Shown here piece after piece: positions 31,632-41,898 of a stretch of DNA of 64,000 nucleotides. How positions within the stretch are numbered: position 1 is the stretch's first letter; each line of letters begins with the position of its first letter. Below the pieces are notes generated by a model. It saw nothing but the letters and a program-made list of their open reading frames with translations, was not told where the DNA came from and did not search any database. The translations under genes were made by a program, and so were the position numbers. The stretch is from Symbiodinium natans (Eukaryota; Sar; Dinophyceae; Suessiales; Symbiodiniaceae), in NCBI GenBank assembly GCA_905221605.1, contig CAJNDS010002760.1:161501-225500 (forward strand), read 5' to 3'.

Positions 31632-31667
31632 GTCCGCGTCGCACGACTTACGCACTTGCCTGAATAG
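31632..31667 (+). CDS. Weak terminal exon candidate (VRVARLTHLPE stop)
   Basis: Follows TCATATAG; 11 codons then TAG. Too short to be sure. Confidence 0.25.
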   Translation, partial: VRVARLTHLPE

Positions 31668-32457
31668 AGTTAATCCCCCTGGTTCTTAGTAGAGAATGGG
31701 GGAGTTAGGTACCATATATTAAATAATCCCTGAAAGGGAAAAAACGGGGAATATGGGGCCAATATGGGGTGCCTTAAATCCTTCAGTCCCTACTAAGAAC
31801 GAGCAAGTTATGTCCCTAAACCCTAAACCCTGAACCCTGAACCTTGAACCCAGAACCCTGAACCCTGAACCCTACACACACAGACACTAACTTAAGATGG
31901 CCTATCCCAAACCCTATACTTGCACAGCTCCTTGAGCCCTGAGCTTCGGGGCTGAACCCTAAAGACCTAGACCCTGCAGCCGGTAGGGTTTAGGGTTTAG
32001 GGTCTAGGGTCTAGGGTCTAGGGTTTAGGGTTTAGGGTTTAGGGTTTAGGGCTTAACCCCAGTTTGCAACCCCACATGTACAGCACAAACCTAACAGGTT
32101 TCCATATGGGCCTTAGCAAGTGGGCCTTCTACCCCTAAACCCAAAACCCTGAACCTGATCCGGAGTAGGGCCTTATTACCTTGTTTACTGCTTGGTTTTG
32201 CCTTTTTGGCGCCTTTATTTTAACCAAAAGGCACCCTTTTTATTCCTACGTTGCTCTTGGGTCTAAGATGTCAGGGTTCCAGGCTTCGGGTTTCGGGTGA
32301 GAGGCTTGTGGAGCTTGGAAATTGTACAGGTCCAGCGGTTTGGAGTTTTGAGTTTTCAGTGAGCCAGGTCTTTTCGACCCCTAAACCCTACACCCTAACC
32401 CCTAAACCCTGAGCCCTGAGCCCTGAACCATTTTTTTGAGTTGCCTGAGGCTACCAG

Positions 32458-32502
32458 AAGGAGCTGGAGAACATTGCGAAGCAGCAAGGCCCTCCTTCCT
32501 GA
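32458..32502 (+). CDS. Terminal exon candidate (KELENIAKQQGPPS stop)
   Basis: Follows GCTACCAG; 14 hydrophilic codons then TGA. Confidence 0.35.
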   Translation, partial: KELENIAKQQGPPS

Positions 32503-32665
32503 GGGCTCTGAAGCTTTGGAGGGGAGTTGAAGAGGGCTTGATCCCCGATACAATAAACAGTCCCTAAGCCCTAAAACCCTAAGCCCTAAGCCCTAAGCCC
32601 TAAGCCCCAAGCCCCAAGCCCGAAGCCCCCTCAATAGGGCTTAGGGTTTAGGATGTCGAGCCTAG

Positions 32666-32710
32666 GTGGGCTATGAAGAGTTCCTGGGGGGCATCGAAGA
32701 AATGGTGTTA
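32666..32710 (+). CDS. Exon candidate with EF-hand-like helix (VGYEEFLGGIEEMV)
   Basis: Follows GCCTAG. The pattern Y-x-E-F-L-x-x-I-x-x-M matches an EF-hand exit helix, but no calcium loop was found nearby. Confidence 0.33.
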
Positions 32711-33018
32711 GGCTTCTGGGGTTGGGTTCAAGAGCTTGGAATGGTTAAGGGAGTGCAGAGTTGAGGCCTCGGGAGCTTAGGGCTGAGATTTGATTATGTC
32801 GGCTCCGGGTGTATGCCCAGATCTTCCAAAAACCCCTTAATTTAGGAATATCCCCTAATTTATACTAAGGATAGTTATTTTAAATTAGGGTTTTGGGAGA
32901 TCTGGGTGGGCTTTGGTTTAAAAATGGGCTTAATGGTGTGAGGGCGGCTTACCCCTCCGGCAGGTTGCACCGCCTGGCCGTTGCTTCCATGTTAGGATTT
33001 AGGGTTTAGGGTTTAGGG

Positions 33019-33090
33019 TACACCATTGCCCACATCGCCACAGCATTTGATCCTCCAGAAAGTCGCTCCGTGGCTGGCACGATCAGTGGT
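33019..33090 (+). CDS. Unassigned exon candidate (TIAHIATAFDPPESRSVAGT)
   Basis: About 24 open codons between two TTTAGGG arrays. Confidence 0.35.
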
Positions 33091-33560
33091 TTAGGGTTTA
33101 GGGTTTAGGGTTTAAGGGTTTAAGGGTTTAAGGGTTTAAGGGTTTAAGGGTTTAAGGGTTTAAGGGTTTAGGGCTTAGTGTTTTAGGGTTTCGGGATCAG
33201 TCATCACACCGGAAACCTAGTAGTAGAGTAGGTAACCTTCAACCCGTTTGGGGTAATAGAATCCCCTTATAATCCCAAAGGTTAACCTTTAGTTCCCCCA
33301 GGTTACTGGACACCTAAGGAAAAGGTCTAGAGAACTTGCCGTACATCTTGAACAACTTTAGGCTTCCGGCGAGTCTCAAACCAGGCTCGTTTAGGGCTCA
33401 TGAGTGCCCAGGGTTGAGTGTTGGTTTACGAGGATAGGCTCAAGGAACCCTAAACCCTAAACCCTCCTAAACCCTAAGCCCTAAACCCTAAACCCTAAAC
33501 CCTAAGCCCTAAACCCTAAACCCTAAACCCTAAACCCTAAACCCTAAACTCTAAACCCTA

Positions 33561-33630
33561 ACTCGTGCCACAAGCGAGATTGAAGACTCCTTGGCAAGAG
33601 GGGTGTTGGAGTCGACGGGCATGCGGCTGT
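33561..33630 (+). CDS. Unassigned exon candidate (TSEIEDSLARGVLESTGMRL)
   Basis: Open, acidic/helix-prone; CCCTAAA array upstream, TTTAGGG array downstream. Confidence 0.38.
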
Positions 33631-33635
33631 GTTTA

Positions 33636-33812
33636 GGGTTTTGGTTTAAGGTTTAGGGTTTAGGGTTTAGGGTTTGGGGTTTAGGGTTTAGGGTTTAGGG
33701 TTTAGGGTATAGGGTTTAGGGTTTAGGGTTTAGGGTTTAGGGTTTAGGGTTTAGGGTTTAGGGTTGGGAGTTTAGGGTTTAGGGTTTAGGGTTTAGGGTT
33801 TAGAATTTAGGG
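33636..33812 (+). repeat. Long TTTAGGG array
   Basis: About 24 units with few variants, immediately downstream of the 33561 exon candidate. Confidence 0.93.
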
Positions 33813-34105
33813 AGCGTGTATAGGATTGTTGGCATTGAAACGGCTTGTAGGGCTTACAGGGGCTTGCAGGCTTCAGGGCTTGAACTTTAGATGAGGTTTG
33901 GGCTTGAACTTTAGATGAGGTTTTGGAAGGTGTTGTTTCAAGAGGTTCTTTTTCTTAAACCCTAAACCCTAAACCCTAAACGAGGATTTTTTTTTGTTGA
34001 GGGGGGGGTGGGGGGGGGGGGGTGTAGAGGTCAACGTGGCCACCAGGGTTTCCTAAACCCTGGGCCCTGAACCCTAAACCCTAAACGCCAAACCCTAAAC
34101 CCTAA

Positions 34106-34425
34106 ACTCTACAGCAAGAATGTTGGCGTGAAATCGTCCCCGGCACGAGAAAGAAGTATTTTTGCGGCAGGCCGTCGAGCTGGACAAAGCCAACAGACGC
34201 CACGACCAGCTGTACGCGCGGAGAGGAGCGAGATGTTGAGGACCTTCGTCACCTCCATAGCCAGATCTCGAGGAGTGTGGGACGCTCTGGTCAATGCCTC
34301 TCGATCGTACTACACAATTCTCCAAGATCGGAAGTATGGCCCGTGAAGCTCATGAACGGCTTCGACACGAGGCTTGCTATGGCCCCGGAGACCCCTCGCA
34401 ACGAGGCGGAAGCCGAAGAAACCCT
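34106..34425 (+). pseudogene. Longest non-repeat island; overlapping open frames, possibly a broken coding exon
   Basis: About 320 bases of ordinary composition between CCCTAAA arrays. One frame is open throughout (QECWREIVPGTRKKYFCG to APETPRNEAEAEE). A second reads HEKEVFLRQAVELDKANRRH, looks more like a natural helix and stops at 34237; a third reads MLRTFVTSIARSRGVWDALV. The switch between plausible frames suggests an undetected intron or frameshifts. Confidence 0.4.
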
Positions 34426-34560
34426 AAACCCTAAACCTAAACCCTAAACCCTAAACCCTAAACCCTATACCCTATACCCTATACCCTAAACCCTAAACCC
34501 TAAACCCTAAACCCTAAACCCTAAACCCTAAACCCTAAACCCTAAACCCTAAACCCGAAC
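34424..34560 (-). repeat. CCCTAAA array
   Basis: About 19 units, with three CCCTATA variants in a row, C-rich on the + strand. Confidence 0.93.
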
Positions 34561-34778
34561 CCTAAAACCTACCTTTGCTTGTTCTCTGTTTTTTGGTTTC
34601 GGTCTGCGTAACTAGGCCAAGAAGGGCAACCAAAATCCTACAACCAACCCTAGACCCCAAAAAACCCTAGACCCTATCCTTCAGGGTTTAGGGAGAAAGG
34701 CAATCTTTGGAGTTCATTGAGCCCTAAAAAGGGTTTATGGTCCATTTGCTTCGGTTGAGTTTGTGTAGTACGAGGTAG

Positions 34779-34799
34779 ATGATCGCGATTCGCGATCAT
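34779..34799. repeat. 21-base near-perfect palindrome
   Basis: ATGATCGCGA, centre T, TCGCGATCAT: ten-base arms with one unpaired centre base. Function unknown. Confidence 0.85.
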
Positions 34800-34827
34800 T
34801 GCGTCCTAAAGAACTATTTCGGGCTTA

Positions 34828-34902
34828 GGGTTTCACAATGAGTGGCCGCGAGGTCATGCCGTCGCACGCAAGCAGAAGCTGCTCAAGGATCTGGGATCTT
34901 AG
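34828..34902 (+). CDS. Terminal exon candidate (RGHAVARKQKLLKDLGS stop)
   Basis: Follows GGGCTTAG; reads HNEWPRGHAVARKQKLLKDL then GS and TAG. The basic, protein-like tail is followed by the TTTAGGC array. Confidence 0.42.
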   Translation, partial: GFHNEWPRGHAVARKQKLLKDLGS

Positions 34903-34919
34903 TCAGTGAGGGTTTAGGG

Positions 34920-34990
34920 TTTAGGCTTTAGGCTTTAGGCTTTAGGCTTTAGGCTTTAGGCTTTAGGCTTTAGGCTTTAGGCTTTAGGGC
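34920..34990 (+). repeat. TTTAGGC variant array
   Basis: About nine uninterrupted TTTAGGC units following a candidate terminal exon. Confidence 0.92.
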
Positions 34991-36539
34991 CAGGGAGGTT
35001 GAGGGTTTGGTGGTCTGTTCGGCTTGTTTCTGGGACATCCCAAGTCACGAAAGCTAGCTCCTTGGAGCTCGCGAGAGTTGTCGTTTACATGAACTCTCTC
35101 CAGTGTTCAGCTGGGTCAACAAGCGACCCCGACCCTTAAGTGGTATGAAAATCAAAGGGATAAAGGGCTGTGGAGGGGGGAGGGGGGGGGGGGGGGGCCC
35201 CCCCCCCCTTATATAGGATTGACAGAATCAATCTAAGGTGTCCCCACCCCCTCCCCCCCCCCCTTTCAGGGTCGCCCTTAATTGATTTCTGGGAGGGGGG
35301 GGGGGGCCCCCCCCCCCCCGTGGGTGGCTTAAATAGGGTCTATTTGGAAGCTGGGACTCGGGTTTTCTTATAGCCATACACGTTTCCACGAGGGTACGCT
35401 GCTGTCACGTCAGTCGTACTATGGAGGCCTCAGGAACAAGAACCAGGTAGTTCCTCTTTTCTCTTCTCTTTTTCTCCTCAATCCTAAAGTCGAAGGCTCT
35501 CGTGAGGAGAAGAGAAGGGAGAGAAGGAGGGAAAGATAAGAGGAACACGATTTTCATGGGAAGAGCCAAGAAAAGAATAGAAGAGAGATAAAACAAGGCG
35601 CAAAGAAGATGGTACTCTTCTTTATCTATCCTCTCTCCCTTATCTCTCCGTTCCCTCTGTCTTTTCGAAATGAGAAAAACAAAAAGAAAGATGAAAAGAA
35701 GAAGGGTTAGGAAAAGAGCCGAAGAGATAGGCCGAAAAGAGGGGTATGGTGAAGTACGGCAAAGGTCCACGCACAAGGAGTCACCTTCTGCTTACCCTTC
35801 CACTGCTTGATTTTACAAGCTCCTTTCTTGTGTTTTATCAGTTAAAATTAAAAGGAAACAGAAGGAGAGAAGGGAAAGGGAAGTGAGAGAGGAGAGACAA
35901 CAAGGAGGCCATTTTAATTTCCTGTGAGTTATCAAAAGGAATGCAATATTATGGGAAGAGCAATGGAAAAAAAGAGTGGAAGAGAAATTAAGACAGGAGA
36001 GGGAGGTGCAAAAATAAGGCAAAGAGAAGATGGTGCCGTTTTCATCTCACCTCTCGTTCTTATCTTCCTCTTCTCTGGTTCTTTTCCCTGTGAAATAAAA
36101 AAACAAAAGGAAGGACAATGAACATATAAAGGAACCCGTTTTCGTTTTCCGTTTGGGCACAAGGAAAAAAACAGAGGCGATAGGGCGAGAGGAGGGGTTT
36201 GCTGAAGCATGGGGAGGGTGTACGGGCAAGGGGCCAACTCCGCCCACTTCCCCCATCCATTGAAAGAGGAAAAGGAACAGGGCCTCCATTCCCCTCTTAT
36301 TCTTCCTTTCTTGCGTTTTTGTCGTTTAGAAGGGAACAGGAGAAGAGGAGGGAGAGAGAAGGAGAGAGGAGACATAAAAAGGGTTGCATTTTTAATGGGA
36401 AGAGCAAAGAAAAGACCAGAAGAGAGATGATGGGAGAAGAGGGGGAGAACAAAACAAGGCGCACAGAAAATGGGCAGATAAGAAGAGAGGAAAGGGAATG
36501 ACCAAGTACAATGAGGAGTTCTTCAATTTCCCTCCCTAT

Positions 36540-37690
36540 CTCTTATGTTACTTTTCCTTCTTGTGGGGTGTCCCTTTTTCTCTTGAAGATGCAGAAAACG
36601 ATTGAAAAGGACACCCGTTCCATCGCCCATATGTAGGGAAAGAGAGAGAATCATGAGCATCAGCTGGGCTTGCTGCCAATCCAACATGGGCGTCCCTTTT
36701 AATCGCATTCTGTGTCCTTTTTCTCGCTTGAAGATGCAGAAAACGATCCAAAAGCACATCTGTTGGAGGAAGAGAGAAGGAGAGAGGAGAGATACCAAGG
36801 ATTGCATATTTAATGGGAAGAGCAAGGAAGAGAATAGAAGACAGATGAATAGAGAAGATGGCGCTCTTCTTTATCTATTCTCTCTCCCTTGTTTCTCCCT
36901 TCCCTCTCTCTTTTCGAAATGAGAAAAACAAAAAGGAAGAACTATGAGAAGGAGAAGAGTAAGGAAAGGAACAGAAGAGATAGGCCGAGAGGATGAATAT
37001 GATGGAGTATTATGGAAAGGCTCACGCGCAAGGAGTCACCCTCTGCTTACCTTTTCACTGCTTTATCATATGAGTTCCTTTCTTGTGTTTTATCAGTTAA
37101 AAGGAAGCGGAAGAAGAGAAGGGAAAGGGAAGTGAGAGAGGAAAGATAACAAGGATGCTATGTTTCCCGAAGCGTGCTGCAAGGAATAGAAGAGACAGGA
37201 AGCAAGGAGACGGAATCACAAAATAAGGCGCAAAGCTGTACATATCATCTCTCCCTTGTCTCTCCCTATTCCCTAAAAAAAAAAAAAAAACCATTCTTGC
37301 TTTTCACAGATAGGTTCCCTCTCTCCTCTTCAGGAAATCCCCTTTCCCTTATGTTGCTTGTTGAAGCGAATAAGAAAAATAGCAGATAAGAAGAGAGGAA
37401 AGGGTCAATTTCCCTCCCTATCTCTTATGTTGCTTTTCCTTCTTGTGGGGTGTCCCTGTTTCTCTTGAAGATGCAGAAAACGATTGAAAAGGACACCCGT
37501 TCCATCGCCCATGTGTAGGGAAAGAGAGAGAATCATGAGCATCAGCTGGGCTTGCTGCCAATCCAACATGGGCGTCCCTTTTAATCGCAGTCTGTGTCCT
37601 TTTTCTCGCTTGAAGATGCAGAAAACGATCCAAAAGCACATCTGTTGGAGGAAGAGAGAAGGAGAGAGGAGAGATACCAAGGATTGCATA
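36540..37690 (+). repeat. Internal tandem duplication in the skewed block
   Basis: About 260 bases beginning at CTTATGTTACTTTTCCTTCT recur about 885 bases later. The same pair exists in copy 2 (47350 and 48240). It contains GAATCATGAGCATCAGCTGG, shared with the 17-kb minisatellite. Confidence 0.75.
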
Positions 37691-38040
37691 TTTAATGGGA
37701 AGAGCAAGGAAGAGAATAGAGGACAGATGAATAGAGAAGAGGGAGAGACAAAACAAGGCGCAGAGAAGATGGCACTCTTCTTTATCTATTCTCTCTCCCT
37801 TGTTTCTCCCTTCCCTCTTTCTTTTCGAAATGAGAAAAACAAAAAGGAAGAACTATGAGAAGGAGAAGAGTAAGGAAAGGAACAGAAGAGATAGGCCGAG
37901 AGGATGAATATGATGGAGTATTATGGAAAGGCTCACGCGCAAGGAGTCACCCTCTGCTTACCTTTCCACTGCTTTATCATATGAGTTCCTTTCTTGCGTT
38001 TTATCAGTTAAAAGGAAGCAGAAGAGAAGGGAAAAGCAAA

Positions 38041-40075
38041 AATTGAGCCCAACATTTTAGGACCAGGGCTTGCGATCTGACTCTTTGGAGCAAAAATCGA
38101 TTCCAAAATCTTAGGGAACAGGGCTTGCGATGTTACTCTTTGGAGCAAGAAATGAGCCCAAAATCTTAAAGACCGGGGCTTGCGATTTCACCTTTTGGAG
38201 CAAATACTGGGCCCAAAATCTTAGGGACCAGGGCTTGCAATTTGACTCCGTGGAGCACAAATCGACCCGAAATCTTAGGGACCAGGGCTTGCGATTTGAC
38301 TCTGTGGAGCACAAATCGACCCCGAAAACTTAGGGACCAGGGCTTTCCATTTGACTCTTTGGAGCAAAAATCGACCCAAAAATCTAAGGGACCAGGGCTT
38401 GCAAAACCCCCCCCCAGTTTTCTTCTCCAAACACTCAAATCGCAAGCCCTGGTCCCTAAGATTTTGTGTTCATTTTTTGCTCCAAAGAGTGACATCGCAA
38501 GCCCTTGTCCCTAAGATTTTGGGCCCAGTTTTTGGTTCAAAGAGTCAAATCGCAAGCCCTGGTCCCTAAGATTTGGGGCCCAGTTTTTGCTCCAAAGAGT
38601 CAAACGGAGCAAAAATTGAACCCAAAATCTTAGGGACCAGGGCTTGCGATTTGACTCTTCGGAGCAAAAACTGGGCCCAAGATCTTAGGGACCAGGGCTT
38701 GCGATGTCACTCTTTGGAGCAACAATGAATGCAAAATCTTAGGGACCAGGGCCTGCGATTTGACTGTTTGGAGCAAAAATTGAACCCAAAATCTTAGGGA
38801 CCAGGGCTTGCGATTTGACTCTTTGGAGCAAAAACTGGGCCCCAGATCTTAGGGACCAGGGCTTGCGATGTCACTCTTTGGAGCAAAAAATGAACCCAAA
38901 ATCTTAGGGACCAGGGCTTGCGATTTGACTCTTTGGAGCAAAAACTGGGCCCCAATTCTTAGGGACCAGGGCTTGCGATGTCACTCTTTGGAGCAAAAAA
39001 CGAACCCAAAATCTTAAGGACCAGGGCTTGCGATGTCACTCTTTGGAGCAAAAATTAAACCCAAAATCTTAGGGACCAGGACTTGCGATGTCACTCTTTG
39101 GAGCAAAAACTGGGCCCCAAATCTTAGGGACCAGGGCTTGCGATTTGACTCTTTGGAGCAAAAACTGGGCCCAAAATCTTAGGGACCAGGGCTTGCGATG
39201 TTACTTTTTGGAGCAAAAACTGGGCCCCAAATCTTAGGGACCAGGGCTTGCGATGTCACTCTTTGGAGCAAAAATTGAACCCAAAATCTTAGGGACCAGG
39301 ACTTGCGATGTCACTCTTTGGAGCAAAAACTGGGCCCCCAATCTTAGGGACCAGAGCTTGCGATGTCACTCTTTGGAGCAAAAATTGAACCCAAAATCTT
39401 AGGGACCAGGGCTTGCGATTTGACTCTTCGGAGCAAAAACTGGGCCCCAAGCGATGTTACTCTTTGGAGCAAAGATTGAACCCAAAATCTTAGGGACCAG
39501 GGCTTGCGATTTGACCCTTTGGAGCAAAAACTGGGCCCAAAATCTTAGGGACCAGGGCTTGCGATTTGACTCTTTGGAGCAACTGGGCCCAAGATCTTAG
39601 GGACCAGGGCTTGCGATGTCACTCTTTTGGGCAACAAATGAGCCCAAAATCTTAGGGAGCAGGGCTTGCGATTTGACCCTTTGGAGCAAAAACTGTGCCC
39701 AAAATCTTAGGGACCAGGGCTTGCGGTTTGACTCTGTGGAGCAAAAATTGAACCCGAAATCTTCGGGACCAGGGCTTGCGATTTGACTCTTCGGAGCAAG
39801 AAATGAGCCCAAAATCTTAAGGGCCAGGGCTTGCTTTGGAGCAAAAAACTGAGTCCAAAATCTTAGGGACCAGGGCTTGCGATTTGACTCTTTGGAGCAA
39901 AAACGGGGCCCCAAATAATAGGGACCAGGGCTTGCGATGTTACTCTTTGGGGCAAGAAATGAGCCCAAAATCTTAGGGACCAGGGCTTGCGATGTTACTC
40001 TTTGGGGCAAGAAATGAGCTCAAAATCTTAGGGACCAGGGCTTGCGATGTCACTTTTGGAGCAAAAACTGTGCCC
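38041..40075 (+). repeat. About 57-bp tandem repeat in copy 1, with an inverted block
   Basis: Same unit as 48846-50987; between about 38430 and 38600 the units run in reverse (AATCGCAAGCCCTGGTCCCT). Confidence 0.9.
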
Positions 40076-40892
40076 TAGTATTGGGGGGAGGAGGGCTCGT
40101 GATTTAGTATTGGGAGGAGGCCCGGGCTCGTAAATTAGTATTGGGGGGAGGCCCGGGCTCGTGATTTAGTATTGCGGGAGGCCCGGGCTCGTGATTTAGT
40201 ATTGGGGGGAGGCCCGGGCTCGTGATTTAGTATTGGGGGGAGGCCCGGCCTCGTAATTTGGAGGCGCGGGCTCGTGATTTAGCCCGGGCTCGTGATTTAG
40301 TATTGGGGGGAGGCCCGGGCTCGTGATTTAGTATTGCGGGAAGGCCCGGGCTCGTAATTTAGTATTGGGGGGAGGCCCGGGCTCGTGATTTCGTATTGGG
40401 GGGAGGCCCGGCTCGTGGTTTAGTGTTGGGGGGAGGAGGATGCCCCAGCCCCCACCCCCCATTTGGAAATAAATGAATTACTTGAATTAATTGAAATAAT
40501 TGAATTAATTCAATTAATTCAATTAATTGATTTATTTCCAAAGGGGAGGTGGAATTAATTTAATTAATTGAATTATTTCAATTATTTCAATTAATTCAAG
40601 TAATTCCATTTATTGTCAAATGGGGGGGTCCCCCAGCCCCCACCCCCCCTTTGGAATAAATGAATATTGATTAATTGAATTTTAATGAATTAATTGAATT
40701 AATTGAATTAATTGAATTAATTTGAATTAATTGGAATTAATTCAATTAATTCAATTAATTCCACCTCCCCTTTGGAAATAAATGAATTAATTGAATTAAT
40801 TGAATTAGTTGAATTATTTCGATTAATTCAATTAATTCAATTAATTAATTTATTTCCAAATGGGGGGGATTCCCCAGCCCCCACCCCTCCCC

Positions 40893-40992
40893 NNNNNNNN
40901 NNNNNNNNNNNNNNNNNNNNNNNNNNNNNNNNNNNNNNNNNNNNNNNNNNNNNNNNNNNNNNNNNNNNNNNNNNNNNNNNNNNNNNNNNNNN
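40893..40992. other. Assembly gap (100 N)
   Basis: Exactly 100 N inside the AATT palindromes, with an unrelated family 1 MITE end immediately after. Probably the rest of giant-element copy 1 (about 5 kb) is missing or collapsed here. Confidence 0.98.
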
Positions 40993-41079
40993 ATAAGGGG
41001 GAACATCCCAGGGTACATCCTCTAAACCCCCCCTTAAACCCTAAACCCTAAACCCTAAACCCTAAACCCTAAACCCTAA

Positions 41080-41207
41080 GCCCATCCGGGTCTGGAGGAT
41101 GTGCCGCGCGGAGGCGGCGACCCGGTCGAATGCGGTGGCGAGCTGGGTGCAGCAGCGCTTTCAGGCGAATCTATACGGCTGTGGGCATCGTTCAGTCGCC
41201 ACCCTGG
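41080..41207 (+). CDS. Exon candidate upstream of the GT77 gene (NAVASWVQQRFQANLYG)
   Basis: About 43 open codons between a CCCTAAA and a TTTAGGG array: VWRMCRAEAATRSNAVASWV then QQRFQANLYGCGH. It could be a 5' exon of the GT77 gene; a second frame is also open. Confidence 0.4.
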
Positions 41208-41524
41208 TTTAGGGTTTAGGGTTTAGGGTTTAGGGTTTAGGGTTTAGGGTTTAGGGTTTCAGTTTAGGGTTGCAAGCTAGAAACCCGAAAGCCCCTGCCT
41301 GTCCCCTGCCTCGGGACCGCTAACCTTCGATAGCACTCCCTGCCAGGCATCGCACTCTCGCCCTTAATCTATTCTTGGTTTTTTTTTTGGGGGGGGAACC
41401 TGATCCTCAGGGTTGTTTAGGGTTTGAGGGTTTTCGGGTTTTAGGGTTTAGGGTTTAGGGGTTGGGTAGTCCCTTCTCACGCCTAGGACCCATACGTCGC
41501 CTAAGCCCTGAGCGTGTTTGCCAG

Positions 41525-41600
41525 GCGCTCGGCGTTGCCGGAGACAACAGCTTGCCACGCGGCGATGCAGAATCAAAGCTTGGCGAACTGCCCGAGGAGA
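41525..41600 (+). CDS. Probable 5' exon of the GT77 gene
   Basis: 76 bases between GTTTGCCAG and GAGA|GTGAGT, both good splice sites. The frame that keeps phase with the next exon reads SALPETTACHAAMQNQSLAN; another open frame reads GDAESKLGELPEE. Confidence 0.5.
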
Positions 41601-41835
41601 GTGAGTGATGCAGCAGTTTCGGGACCCTAAACATCCCTAAACCCTATAAACTTGGGGTGTAGGGTTATAAGCCCTTAAGCCTTTCAAAAGGCGGAGCAAG
41701 GTTTTTACTAGGGGATGTTCTGGGGCCGCCATTGGGGTCTTGACTGGAGTTTTCATTTCTTCGGGTTTAGGGCTTTAGGGTTTGAGGCTGGCAGCAGCAG
41801 CTACAATCAAGTTATCCATGGTCCAATTTTTTCAG

Positions 41836-41898
41836 CCGGAGGACCTCCAGAATCTGGGAAATGCGCTGACAGAGCTGCTTTCACGAACGCAGACAAAG
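41836..41898 (+). CDS. GT77 exon (LQNLGNALTELLSRTQTK)
   Basis: Follows ATTTTTTCAG; 21 codons, donor AAG|GCCATG. The next 221 bases are CCCTAAA repeats and the exon continues at CCAG|GCCATGGA, so the ends share the ten-base repeat AGGCCATGGA (41897, 42118). Confidence 0.75.

Larger units (their letters stand above)
35320..40892 (+). mobile_element. Giant TIR repeat element, copy 1, truncated by the assembly gap
   Basis: The left end GTGGGTGGCTTAAATAGGGT follows a poly-G/poly-C junction. Internal order: purine/pyrimidine-skewed block (35430-38040), about 57-bp repeats (38041-40075), 31-bp repeats (40076-40440), AATT palindromes from 40441 into the N run. It is near-identical to 46137-51540. 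An inverted block of the 57-bp repeats (38420-38600) is specific to this copy. No coding capacity; its open frames are low-complexity. Confidence 0.8.

Noticed and set aside
35405-38046. Many overlapping 60-150 codon frames (LLLFIFLF, EKKRREKR types) in the skewed block, repeated at 46222-48864
   Set aside because: They translate a purine/pyrimidine-skewed satellite in several frames on both strands, with no motif; both copies show the same artefacts.
38111-40010. Frames reading SQALVPKILGSFLAPKS, also in copy 2
   Set aside because: Translations of the 57-bp tandem repeat; length follows from the unit being a multiple of three.
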